Part shown: positions 1-7,700 of the stretch, in pieces
Numbering within the stretch: the stretch's first letter is position 1
Layout of the letters: every line of letters starts with the position of its first letter
NCBI GenBank assembly: GCA_018710795.1
Contig: DVJH01000174.1
Span: 1-14,206, forward strand
Direction of reading: 5' to 3'
DNA: 14,206 bases
From: Candidatus Galligastranaerophilus gallistercoris
Lineage (GTDB): Bacteria; Cyanobacteriota; Vampirovibrionia; Gastranaerophilales; Gastranaerophilaceae
Program-made: the position numbers and the translations under genes
The notes under the pieces: model-generated
What the model was told of the DNA's origin: nothing
The model's database searches: none
Seen by the model: only the letters and a program-made list of their open reading frames with translations

Positions 1-203
1 CATATAACCCCTATGATATCGCTGTAGCAGGTTATTATATAATCGGATCTTGATTTAACGTTTACTTTATAATCGGTTGTTTTTGAAAAATAATTTTTAT
101 AATTTTCCGTATCAAACTGCACGGCAGGCGCCAAAACCTCGCTTGAAAAAGCTTTTGCCCCAAGGGCGGCAGATATTAAAAGTACAAAAAAAAGTTTTTT
201 CAC
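1..203 (-). CDS. Exported protein of unknown function, N-terminal part (cut by the left edge)
   Basis: The frame opens with GTG at 203-201 and stays open for 67 codons to the window edge, so the C-terminus is missing. The first ~20 residues look like a classical signal peptide: MKKL, a hydrophobic run FFVLLISAALGA, then KAFS, with likely cleavage near AKA or AFS. The mature part seen so far is polar and rich in Tyr, Asn, Asp and Lys, with one Cys (TCYSD), and I recognise no family. A GGGAAGG ribosome-binding site at 210-216 lies inside the last codons of fliQ, six bases before the GTG. That supports the GTG start and places the gene in the fliO-P-Q operon, three bases after the fliQ stop. FliR or FlhB is a common neighbour at this position, but this is neither. 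It may be an envelope protein of the motility apparatus; that is inference from position only. Confidence 0.72.
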   Translation of the reverse strand, partial: MKKLFFVLLISAALGAKAFSSEVLAPAVQFDTENYKNYFSKTTDYKVNVKSRSDYIITCYSDIIGVI

Positions 204-206
204 TTT

Positions 207-698
207 TTACCTTCCCAGAATTTTATTTGTTTCAATTAAATTGGGACGGGGGTTTGCGCCTTGATATGCCGGCGTATATTTTGATTTTTCCTGTCTGTCA
301 ACCCATGGAATTTTCCCCGGGTTTTGCATTATATCTTTAACTTTATTTGAAGAAGGGTTTATTGCATCTTTCATTTCGGAAGCAAACGGTCTTGAATGAT
401 AATAATAATCGGCAGGTAAAACATAGGTTTCCATTTTGGGTATAATGTTAAATGCCATATAAACGCCTTCGGTTATATATTGGGTCAAAATTTTTATATA
501 AAAAACACCCAGTATTATAATCGTTAAAAATACACCGATGATTTTGGGCGCTGCGGCTATCGTTTGCTCCTGAACCTGAGTAACGGCCTGCAATATACCG
601 ACCACAAGCCCGACCGCCGCCGCAACGAGTACACAGGGCATTGAGATTAGAAGCATTGTCATAAAACCTTTTGCCATATATTCTATTAAAAGTTCCAT
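207..698 (-). CDS. fliQ: Flagellar export-gate protein FliQ (SctS family) with a long C-terminal extension
   Basis: FliQ is a small inner-membrane subunit of the flagellar/type III export gate, assembling with FliP and FliR. Residues 1-90 match the family: a hydrophobic helix at ~12-38 (PCVLVAAAVGLVVGILQA), the conserved loop QVQEQT at 41-46, then APKI and a second helix at ~53-80. Normal FliQ is about 88-90 residues. This one has 163, so residues ~90-163 are an added soluble tail rich in Pro, Tyr, Asn and Lys that resembles nothing I know. The loop reads QVQEQT, closer to the QIQEQT of injectisome SctS than to the QINEQT common in flagellar FliQ. The start ATG shares one base with the fliP stop (TGATG), so translation is probably coupled, and a GGAGAG motif lies ~9 bases upstream. 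No stop codon separates core and tail. Confidence 0.93.
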   Translation of the reverse strand: MELLIEYMAKGFMTMLLISMPCVLVAAAVGLVVGILQAVTQVQEQTIAAAPKIIGVFLTIIILGVFYIKILTQYITEGVYMAFNIIPKMETYVLPADYYYHSRPFASEMKDAINPSSNKVKDIMQNPGKIPWVDRQEKSKYTPAYQGANPRPNLIETNKILGR

Positions 699-1339
699 CA
701 GTTAAAACTCTCCACTAATCCTTTAACGATAAGGCTCCAGCCGTCAACGGCAACGAAAATCAGCAGCTTAAAGGGCAGGGAAACAATCGTCGGCGACAGC
801 ATAAACATACCCAAGGCAAGCAAGATGTTGGCAACGACCAAATCCAACACCGTAAAGGGAACATAAATTATAAAGCCGATTTCAAAAGCGGTTCTTAACT
901 CGCTTAATATATAAGCGGGCGCAACTTCCCACAAAGTTAAATCTTCGGGGGTTTCGGGCATTTTTGTTCTTGTTTTTTCTATGAAAAAGACTAAATCTTC
1001 CTGCCTTGTTTGTTTGAGCATAAATTCTTTCAAAGGTTCAGAGCCCGCTTGAATTGCAAGTACGATATTGCCGTTTTCTTTATAGGGAACACTTCCCGCT
1101 TCATACATTCTTTGAAAAACAGGGCTCATTGTATAAAATGTCATAATTATGCAAAGCCCGATTAAGACCATAGCAGGCGGCACGGAGTTTGTGCCCATTG
1201 CGGTTTTCAACATTGAAAAAACTATCGCAAATCTTAAAAACGAGGTCATGCACATAAAAACAAACGGCAGAAACGAGAACAGCGTCATTACAAACAGAAG
1301 CTGCAATACGGGATTTAAATCTTTTAAAATTACATCCAT
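698..1339 (-). CDS. fliP: Flagellar export-gate protein FliP (SctR family)
   Basis: FliP is the core membrane subunit of the export gate, forming the pentamer through which flagellar proteins leave the cytoplasm. The 213-residue product has the family hallmarks: MTSFLRFAIVFSMLKTAMGT at 31-50 followed by PPAMVLIGL; the FliP signature PAYILSELRTAFEIGF at 141-156; a long hydrophobic stretch at 157-182; and LPFKLLIFVAVDGW at 188-201 near the end. Flagellar FliP usually has ~245 residues and a cleavable signal peptide. This copy starts directly in the first membrane segment, and its length is closer to injectisome SctR. The ATG overlaps the fliO stop by one base (TAATG), with AAGGGG about nine bases upstream, so the start is secure and there is no room for a missed signal peptide. 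Confidence 0.96.
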   Translation of the reverse strand: MDVILKDLNPVLQLLFVMTLFSFLPFVFMCMTSFLRFAIVFSMLKTAMGTNSVPPAMVLIGLCIIMTFYTMSPVFQRMYEAGSVPYKENGNIVLAIQAGSEPLKEFMLKQTRQEDLVFFIEKTRTKMPETPEDLTLWEVAPAYILSELRTAFEIGFIIYVPFTVLDLVVANILLALGMFMLSPTIVSLPFKLLIFVAVDGWSLIVKGLVESFN

Positions 1340-1770
1340 TAATAATTTCCCCTTTTAGTTTGGTTTTTATCGGAAAGTTCCTTTAGAAGGCTTTTAATTA
1401 CATATTTTTTATTTTTGGTCTCACGGTTAATATAAGGATTATTCGTTTCATCAAATTCGGAATCTTCTAACTTTTCATTTAAATATTTTTCAATTTGAAG
1501 TTCATTTTCTCTATATCCCGATTTTTCATTCAATTTTGATATTAAAGTTATCTTATCATTTGAAGAAGCAATTAAAAATTGCTCGTTGCGGCAGTTTATG
1601 ACATAGAGGGTTTTTCTGTCCGGAAGCCTTAAGACATCCACGACTTTAAGCATTGAATTTTTTTTGCCGGGTGTTGAGGTTATTGTTTTTTTATAAACAA
1701 CAAACCCTATAACAAGAACCCCTATCATAGCAAGCGTATATACAATAAAAGATGCAAGATACTGTATCAT
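1339..1770 (-). CDS. fliO: Flagellar export-gate assembly protein FliO
   Basis: FliO is a membrane protein that helps FliP assemble in flagellar export gates and is generally absent from injectisomes. This 143-residue protein has one N-terminal membrane segment (residues ~4-26, FIVYTLAMIGVLVIGFVVY), a short basic linker, and a beta-rich domain at ~38-80. In that domain LKVVDVLRLPDRKTLYVI, then EQFLIASS and ITLI, follow the FliO pattern (LKVLDR..LGP.KSLYLV ... YLLLG ... ITLL). The tail from ~85 is charged and probably disordered. Gene position between the C-ring gene and fliP is the usual flagellar order. An AAAGG ribosome-binding site at 1776-1780 overlaps the stop of the upstream gene, and the 3' end overlaps fliP by one base. 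FliO sequences are poorly conserved, so the call rests on pattern plus context. Confidence 0.85.
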   Translation of the reverse strand: MIQYLASFIVYTLAMIGVLVIGFVVYKKTITSTPGKKNSMLKVVDVLRLPDRKTLYVINCRNEQFLIASSNDKITLISKLNEKSGYRENELQIEKYLNEKLEDSEFDETNNPYINRETKNKKYVIKSLLKELSDKNQTKRGNY

Positions 1771-1778
1771 ATCAACCT

Positions 1779-3119
1779 TTATTCTTCAAAATTCGAGTAG
1801 TCAAAATCATCTTTGGCCGGTTCCTGCGGCGCACCCTGAGCTTTCGGTGCGGGAGCGGGTCTTGCCCCTTGAGGTCTTGAAGGTGCAGGGGCGGGTTTTG
1901 GCGCCGGCCTCGGTCCTTGAGGCCTTGAGGGTGCGGGAGCGGGTCTTGCCCCTTGAGGTCTTGAAGGTGCAGGGGCGGGTTTTTGAGGATTATGCGAAGC
2001 ACCCGCATTTTGCGCCCCGTTTGATGGAGCTTGAGGCTGCAGAGGCGGCTGATTTTTAATTTCGGAATCGGTTTCTTTTTCCTGTTTTTTACTTGCAAAA
2101 ACTTCCGTAACCTTAACCCCGTATTTATCATTTATAATAACAAGTTCGCCTTTTGCAACCGTTTTATTTTCAACAAGAAGAGAAATCTCGTTATTCATAA
2201 TGGGCCCTAAATCTATAACAAGCCCTTTTGATATCTGCTTAAGCTCGCCCAGGGTCATTTTAACCCTTTTAAATTCGGCGGACACTTCAATTTGAATATC
2301 ATCCCACATACTTTTATTATCAGGCATATAATCTCCCTTTTCATTTTCAAATTCCGATTCATCATCATCCCTTTGAGCATCAATCATTATTGAAGGCTCC
2401 GGGTTAACTTTAAATTCTTTAACAACGGTCGGGGTTTTCAGAGTCATTGTCTTAATGTCGCTTGTTTCGAGAAGAAGAATGTCTTCCCTGTCCAGATTTT
2501 TTAAATCACTGAGCGAAATTTTGGAGCTCCCCGCTTCAATGTCAACGTATGCAACATTGTTTATAAAATCATCAAATTCAAAATTATTCTCCAGTTTTAC
2601 TTTTTCGGGCTCAAGTCTGTTCAGGGGAATCGTAAGAGCAAGTTTACCCGCATTCATATCTTTATTTTTTATTAAAAAGACAAAATTGAGATTTGTTTTT
2701 ATAAGAGGGTCTATTTTATCGACTTCGGTATCTTTTATTATGAGTTCATCCATACTTTTGATGATATGTTCAAAAAAGTTGTTCAGGATTGTCCTTTCAA
2801 GTTCGGTCAATTTTTCCAAATCAAAAACGGGATAGTTTGAGCCGAAAATATCATGAAAAATTATTCTGATAAAATCGGATGAAATTCTGAGAGTTATATG
2901 CTGTTTGTTTTTAATCGGAATCTGGCAGGTGTAAAACAATTCGCCTTTTAAAACGGGGTCATCTTTAATTGACTCGAAAGAATTGATTTCGTTCATCATC
3001 ATATTGAAATTAATTTCCCAATATGATGATACGGCTTTTATGACCCTTGAAGCAATTTGGCTGTCAAACCAGTCGTATGTTATATTAAGATTTTCTTTAT
3101 CCGATTTAATATCCTGCAT
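1779..3119 (-). CDS. FliM/FliN-like C-ring protein with proline-rich repeat tail
   Basis: This is a cytoplasmic C-ring (motor switch/export sorting) protein of the SpoA-domain superfamily, 446 residues. Residues ~10-185 look like the FliM/SctQ middle domain (LTELERTILNNFF at 104-116). Residues ~190-238 form a degenerate first SpoA domain (VDIEAGSSKISLSDLKNLDREDILLL). Residues ~274-341 form a clear second SpoA domain, the FliN part: IQIEVSAEFKRVKMTLGELKQI, then KGLVIDL, NKTVAKGELVIIND and YGVKVTEV. An acidic linker (~249-262) joins the two. Residues ~358-435 are a Pro/Ala/Arg/Gln tail containing an 18-residue motif twice. The architecture recalls SctQ or FliY, which merge FliM and FliN functions. 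No N-terminal CheY-binding motif of the LSQ.EIDALL type is present. It is the first gene after the minus-strand promoter, with a weak GAAAG site before the ATG. Whether it replaces separate FliM and FliN cannot be told here. Confidence 0.85.
   Translation of the reverse strand: MQDIKSDKENLNITYDWFDSQIASRVIKAVSSYWEINFNMMMNEINSFESIKDDPVLKGELFYTCQIPIKNKQHITLRISSDFIRIIFHDIFGSNYPVFDLEKLTELERTILNNFFEHIIKSMDELIIKDTEVDKIDPLIKTNLNFVFLIKNKDMNAGKLALTIPLNRLEPEKVKLENNFEFDDFINNVAYVDIEAGSSKISLSDLKNLDREDILLLETSDIKTMTLKTPTVVKEFKVNPEPSIMIDAQRDDDESEFENEKGDYMPDNKSMWDDIQIEVSAEFKRVKMTLGELKQISKGLVIDLGPIMNNEISLLVENKTVAKGELVIINDKYGVKVTEVFASKKQEKETDSEIKNQPPLQPQAPSNGAQNAGASHNPQKPAPAPSRPQGARPAPAPSRPQGPRPAPKPAPAPSRPQGARPAPAPKAQGAPQEPAKDDFDYSNFEE
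1846..1983. repeat. GC-rich minisatellite: two identical 54-bp copies, 84-bp period
   Basis: Bases 1846-1899 and 1930-1983 are identical over 54 bp. The 30 bp between them (1900-1929) are a diverged partial copy that also carries the CCTTGAGG core. The period is 84 bp, or 28 codons, so gain or loss of a unit keeps the reading frame. The repeat encodes the Pro/Ala/Arg-rich tail of the C-ring protein and is much richer in GC than its surroundings. Perfect identity suggests recent duplication or ongoing slippage. Confidence 0.95.
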
Positions 3120-3157
3120 TTTTCTTTCAACTAAAAGGTATATTTCCCCGTTTGTTC

Positions 3158-3186
3158 ATTATACAGACTAAAGTCAATTAGGGCAA
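3158..3186 (-). promoter_or_regulatory. Promoter of the flagellar/export operon
   Basis: Read on the minus strand: TTGCCC at 3186-3181, a 17-base spacer, then TATAAT at 3163-3158. The -10 is perfect and the -35 matches TTGACA at four of six positions. It sits about 40 bases before the start of the C-ring gene. The pattern is housekeeping (sigma70-like), not a sigma28 or sigma54 flagellar promoter. It is inferred from sequence only. Confidence 0.6.
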
Positions 3187-3195
3187 AATTATTAA

Positions 3196-3214
3196 GGGTT
3201 ATGACATTTAACCC
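3196..3214. promoter_or_regulatory. Inverted repeat between divergent promoters, possible operator
   Basis: GGGTTA at 3196-3201 and TAACCC at 3209-3214 are perfect 6-base inverted arms around a 7-base centre. The site lies about 10 bases upstream of the -35 of the leftward promoter and about 53 bases from the -35 of the rightward one, a plausible place for a regulator. The arms are short, so chance remains possible. The rest of the 203-base gap (3120-3322) is very AT-rich, with no further gene seen. Confidence 0.3.
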
Positions 3215-3267
3215 CGTTATTTATTAATATTATTTAATAAAAAGTCAGCTTTCACAAAAATTATTTT

Positions 3268-3296
3268 TAGACAGGCGCATAAAGTTTATGTATAAT
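3268..3296 (+). promoter_or_regulatory. Promoter of the MFS transporter gene
   Basis: TAGACA at 3268-3273 (five of six matches to TTGACA), a 17-base spacer, then a perfect TATAAT at 3291-3296. Transcription would begin near 3303, just before the ribosome-binding site. It is the stronger looking of the two divergent promoters in this gap. Confidence 0.65.
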
Positions 3297-3308
3297 AATT
3301 TTATGCTC

Positions 3309-3315
3309 AAAGGAG
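3309..3315 (+). promoter_or_regulatory. Strong ribosome-binding site of the MFS gene
   Basis: AAAGGAG lies seven bases before the ATG at 3323. An in-frame ATG at 3302 runs into TAA at 3320-3322, so the 3323 start is the only good one. Confidence 0.8.
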
Positions 3316-3322
3316 ATTTTTA

Positions 3323-4681
3323 ATGCAAGAGGAAATGAAGAAACTTTCTACCGTGCAATTGCTGAATTTTTGTCTGGGATTTTTCGGACTTCAGTTTGCC
3401 TGGCAGATGAGGATTATTTTATCGGGACCGGTAACCGAATCTTTGGGTGCAAGTCCGTTTTTATTCGGTCTTATATGGCTGGCAGGCCCCGTTACGGGTA
3501 TTGTGGTTCAACCGATTATAGGCGCATTATCCGATCATACTTATACTCCCATAGGAAGAAGGGTTCCGTATTTAATAGGCGGAGCAACACTTGCCGCCGT
3601 CGGACTTTTTGTGCTTCCAAACAGCGGAAATATTGCCGCAAATTTCGGTGAAAGCGCACCGAATTGGCTCGGGCTTTTAATTGCTGCGGTTATGATTTGG
3701 ATAATAGATGCATGCGTCAATGCGGCACAAGGACCATACAGGGCTTTAATCCCCGATAATATGCCAAAAGAACAGCATTCTGTCGCAAATTCTTTCCTTT
3801 CTTTTGCAATAGGTCTGGGGTCGGTTATTGCGGCAGGCACCGCACCGTTTTTAAAATGGGCTTTTGACTATCAAATGTCAATTAAAGCACAGTTTTATAT
3901 GGCGGGGCTGGCATTTTTTCTTGCGATGTTATGGACATGTTTAACCATAAAAGAAAGAAAAATGCCCAAAAAAGTTGAAGTTGTCGATATTGAAGAAAAA
4001 ACACCTTCGTTTTTAGACAATGTAAAAGAATTCTTTAAAATGTCTCCCGAGGTCAGCAAGATTTGCCTTTTACAGTTTTTTGCCTGGATCGGTTTAATGA
4101 GCATGATGATATTTTTTACCCAATATTCGGTGCACACGATTTTTAATGTCCCCGACCTTGCAAATGTTCCCGATTATATTAAAACAACTTATGAAGCGGC
4201 CAATATTGAAGGACAAAATTATTCTTCCGTCTGTTTTGCGGTTTTCAACCTGATATGTTTTCTTGTGGCGCTTCCGATAGGTAAAATTGCGGCAAAATAC
4301 GGCAACAGAAATATTCATGTGATTTCTTTAATAAGCATGGCTATTGCTTATTTTATAATGGCAAATTCAACGGACAAATATCTTGTTATGTTTGCAATGG
4401 GTTTAGCGGGTATCGGCTGGTCAAGCACACTTGCGCTGCCTTTTGCAATGCTTTCAAAATACATTAAACCCGGAACCGAAGGATCTATTATGGGTGTCTT
4501 TAACATATTCATTGCAGCACCGCAGGTTCTTGTATGCACATTGCTTGCAAAATTTATAGATTCGGCAAAAATAAGTTTAGATGACGGGCTTGTTAATAAT
4601 CATTGGGAATATGCCTTTACGGTCGGTGCCGTTATGCTTCTGCTTTCGGCGTTGACCACCTGTTTTGTAAAAGAAAAATAA
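3323..4681 (+). CDS. MFS transporter, probable sugar/proton symporter (SLC45/GPH-like)
   Basis: This is a 452-residue inner-membrane carrier with about twelve hydrophobic segments, the normal size for the family. After the first helix (residues ~12-34) comes the segment IWLAGPVTGIVVQPIIGALSD at 51-71, then GRRVPYLIGG at 78-87. This is the conserved loop 2-3 region of sucrose/maltose-type symporters (SLC45 and related glycoside-pentoside-hexuronide carriers), where Q-P-..G..SD..GRR is typical. A charged cytoplasmic loop at ~208-245 separates the two six-helix halves, and a second-half counterpart LPIGKIAAKYGNRN is visible near 312-325. The substrate cannot be read from sequence; an alpha-glucoside or other disaccharide is the family expectation. 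The gene stands alone with its own promoter, strong ribosome-binding site and terminator, so it is probably expressed independently of both flanking minus-strand genes. Confidence 0.88.
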   Translation: MQEEMKKLSTVQLLNFCLGFFGLQFAWQMRIILSGPVTESLGASPFLFGLIWLAGPVTGIVVQPIIGALSDHTYTPIGRRVPYLIGGATLAAVGLFVLPNSGNIAANFGESAPNWLGLLIAAVMIWIIDACVNAAQGPYRALIPDNMPKEQHSVANSFLSFAIGLGSVIAAGTAPFLKWAFDYQMSIKAQFYMAGLAFFLAMLWTCLTIKERKMPKKVEVVDIEEKTPSFLDNVKEFFKMSPEVSKICLLQFFAWIGLMSMMIFFTQYSVHTIFNVPDLANVPDYIKTTYEAANIEGQNYSSVCFAVFNLICFLVALPIGKIAAKYGNRNIHVISLISMAIAYFIMANSTDKYLVMFAMGLAGIGWSSTLALPFAMLSKYIKPGTEGSIMGVFNIFIAAPQVLVCTLLAKFIDSAKISLDDGLVNNHWEYAFTVGAVMLLLSALTTCFVKEK

Positions 4682-4704
4682 AATTAATAACAGCTGTATA
4701 AAAG

Positions 4705-4745
4705 AAAAAACCGTAAATTTGATTTACGGCTTTTATTGTTTTTAC
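4705..4745. terminator. Bidirectional rho-independent terminator
   Basis: CCGTAAAT (4711-4718), loop TTG, ATTTACGG (4722-4729) form a perfect 8-bp stem. On the plus strand it is followed by CTTTTATTGTTTTT, ending the MFS transcript. On the minus strand it is followed by TTTTTTCTTTT, ending the transcript of the giant coiled-coil gene. It lies between the two convergent stop codons at 4681 and 4751. Confidence 0.9.
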
Positions 4746-4750
4746 CTCTT

Positions 4751-7700
4751 TTACTCGTCTATACAAGATGAAATTATATGATCAATTTTTGCCTGAATCA
4801 AATCCATCTTGTCTTCAATATTATCCATACGGCTCATTATATTTTCCTGTTTTTTGGTTGTGTCATAGAATAAATCAATAAATTCTTTGACATCAAAAGT
4901 ATCCGTTTGTTTTTGAGAAAGCGTTTCGATTTTATTTATCAAATCTTCAATTTTTGTTTCCTGTGTTCTGTATTTTTTATAAATGCTCATTATCGCTTCT
5001 TCAAGCTTTTGCGGCATTGCCTGATTTTTTTCGGATTGGATAAGCCTTGTTTTCAAGTCCTCCATTTTGATTTTTTCCGATTTTTCAATTTTGGCCGCCA
5101 GCACATCTATTTTTGCCGTTGTATTTTTAAGCCAGGAATCAAAACGCATAATATCGGCGCCTATTACTCTTGAAATTTTGGCGTTTTCAAGATTGATGTT
5201 TTTCAATTCGACAAGCCTTGATGCGAATTCTTTAAAATTGCTTAATTTATTGTATTTTTCAAGGCTCAGCCTTATTTTTGCAATATCGGATTCTATATCG
5301 GATAAAGTATAAGTTTCTTCGTTTTCATCATCATCGTCTGTTTTTACAAGCACGGACTCTATTTTTTGAATTTTGTCCCTGAAATCTTTTGTTATGTCTT
5401 TAATAGTCGAATCTGCTCTCAGTTTGAGTTCATCTTTTAAGATTTCATTGTTTCTGGTCATAATGTCATAGACTTTATCGTCTATCATTTTTTGAACATC
5501 AAGCATTTTTGATTCAAAATCCGATTTTAATTGTTCTATTGCAGAATCAATTTTTTCATCCATGGATTTTTTATATTCGTTTCCGCTTGTATTTATTATT
5601 TCCGATGTTTTGGAATCAATTTTTGAGATACTGTCATCCATTAAAACTTCAATTGAGGAAATCTTATTCTGAATTTTTTGCTCCAGCATTGTGCCAAAGC
5701 TGACCAGAGAATCTGAATCCTGCTCTGTTTTAGCAATTTGGTTATCTATTGAAGATTTGACTTCGGCAATTTCTTCTCTCAATTGCTCTAAAATTCGGTT
5801 TGCACCTGTATTTAGTTCGGTTTTTATTTCTTCTATTTTGGATTTTATTTCGTTATTGCCGTCTGCAGAAGTGTTCAAAATGCCGTCAATATGATTTTTA
5901 AACGATTTATTAAGCTCGTCCAATCTGCCGTTTGTATTATCCAGAGCGGATGATAAAGTATTTGAAAATTCATCGGTTTTGATTTGAACGGAATCTTTAA
6001 TTTCATCCATTCTTGCTTTTGTCATATTGGCATCCGATAAAATTGAAGATACCGCATTTGTTATTTCATTAACTTTAGAATCAAGAGTTTCGTTTAACTC
6101 GTTAAGTTTGTATGCCGCATCATCCTTGCTTGAGATGAGCGAAGCAACTTCATTTGATATGTCGTTAATTTTATTTTGAACGGTTTCATTTATATCATCC
6201 AGCTTATTTTTATCCGTTTCAAAAGCAGAAGATATTAAATCTTTTAAATTGTCAATTTCGTTTTTAATGCAGTCCGTTATTTCGTTTGAAATATCCTGAC
6301 CAAAAGCGGTATTATTTGATGAAGCTTCCGAGAGCTCATTTATCTTGGATTGGATTATATAGACCGCTTCATCGATTTTATTTTCAAACGATTCAACGCT
6401 GAGCCTTGTTTCTTCGGACATTTCATCAATTTTAGAATTGATAGAACCCGTTAATTTTTCTGTTTTATTTTCGGTTTCAGCCTCAACTTTGGACATTAAA
6501 AATTCGGCAAGGTTATCAAGTTTATTTTGAATGTCTGCCTTTAGAGAATCAAATTCATCTTTTGCCGTATCCGAATTTTTTGCTGCCTGATAATATTCGT
6601 TTAATTTTAAAAGAATGGCATTTGAATTTGTTTCAATGTTATTTATAATTGCATTTAACTTTTCATTTGAATTTTGTTCAATCGTTTCTTTAACGCTTGA
6701 AATATTTTCACCTATATGCAAATTAACAATATCATCGATTTTTCCCTGAAGTTCGGTTGCTTTTTCATTTTGGGACGATGTCAGAGAATCAATTATTGAA
6801 TTTTTGATTTCTTCAAGCTTTTCTTCTTTTACGGTATCGTTCAATATTATTGAAGCAAGAGCATTTTTGGATTCTTCAAGGTTGGTTTTGACTGCATTAT
6901 TTACAATATCGATAACCGCAGGGTCAACATTGTTTGAAGCGGCAATCATTTTTGATTCAATCGAATCCAAAAAAGCCCGGATGGTTTCTTGTTCCAAAGA
7001 TAACTTTTCAAGAATCTTTTGTTCAAGCCCCGATACCGCCTGAATTACATCGCCGTTATTTTCTTTTTGCAGATTGGAAAAATCCATAAATCCGTTTTGG
7101 ATTTTTTGTTTTGTTTCTTCAAAATCGTTTGAGAGATTATCAGATAAAGTTCTTATATCCTCTTTAATATCGGATATTATTTCTTTGTTTTCGATATTCG
7201 ACTTAATGTAACCGGTGTTATCAAGAATTTCGCTTATGTTTTCGGTCAGTGTTTTTATAAGATTAATTCTTGCTTCAGAGTTATCTCTTGCGGAAATTAT
7301 CTGTGCAAATCTGGTTATAAGTTCCTTTTTGGAAACTTCCGATTTTTCATCCAGAGAATTTGAAAATTCTTCCATTTCCTGTTTTAAAAGGTTTCCTATT
7401 TCAATTTGCGCTTCATTCAGAGAAGTTTTAATTATGCCGCTTAAAAGAGCATATTGCGAATTATTGGTCTGCTCGATAACTTCCGTTATCGAATTTTTCA
7501 CTTCTTTTTTGATGTTATCGAGGTTTTCAATCAAATGCGCCTGCAATTTTTCATCGTTTGATTGCGAAACTTCTTCAATCAAAGCTTCAAGCGCGGAGAT
7601 TTTTTCGGTTAAGCGTATTTCAAATTCGTCAAAAACAGAAATGAATGATTGCTGAACTGCTTCCTGTTTGGATGAATCCTGCATTGAAATTTTGAGTGAA

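Noticed and set aside
77..340. An 87-codon plus-strand frame at the left edge
   Set aside because: It runs antisense across the end of fliQ and the signal-peptide gene, both better supported, and its product has no recognisable features.
1772..2131. A 119-codon minus-strand frame overlapping the end of the C-ring gene, and a plus-strand frame at 1847-2059
   Set aside because: Both are created by the GC-rich minisatellite, which leaves several frames open. The product is a low-complexity basic/proline peptide, and the main frame has a recognisable domain immediately before the repeat.
207..3119. A complete virulence-type injectisome
   Set aside because: FliO is present, and no secretin, needle, translocator or effector gene is seen. 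The data support an export module of flagellar type only.
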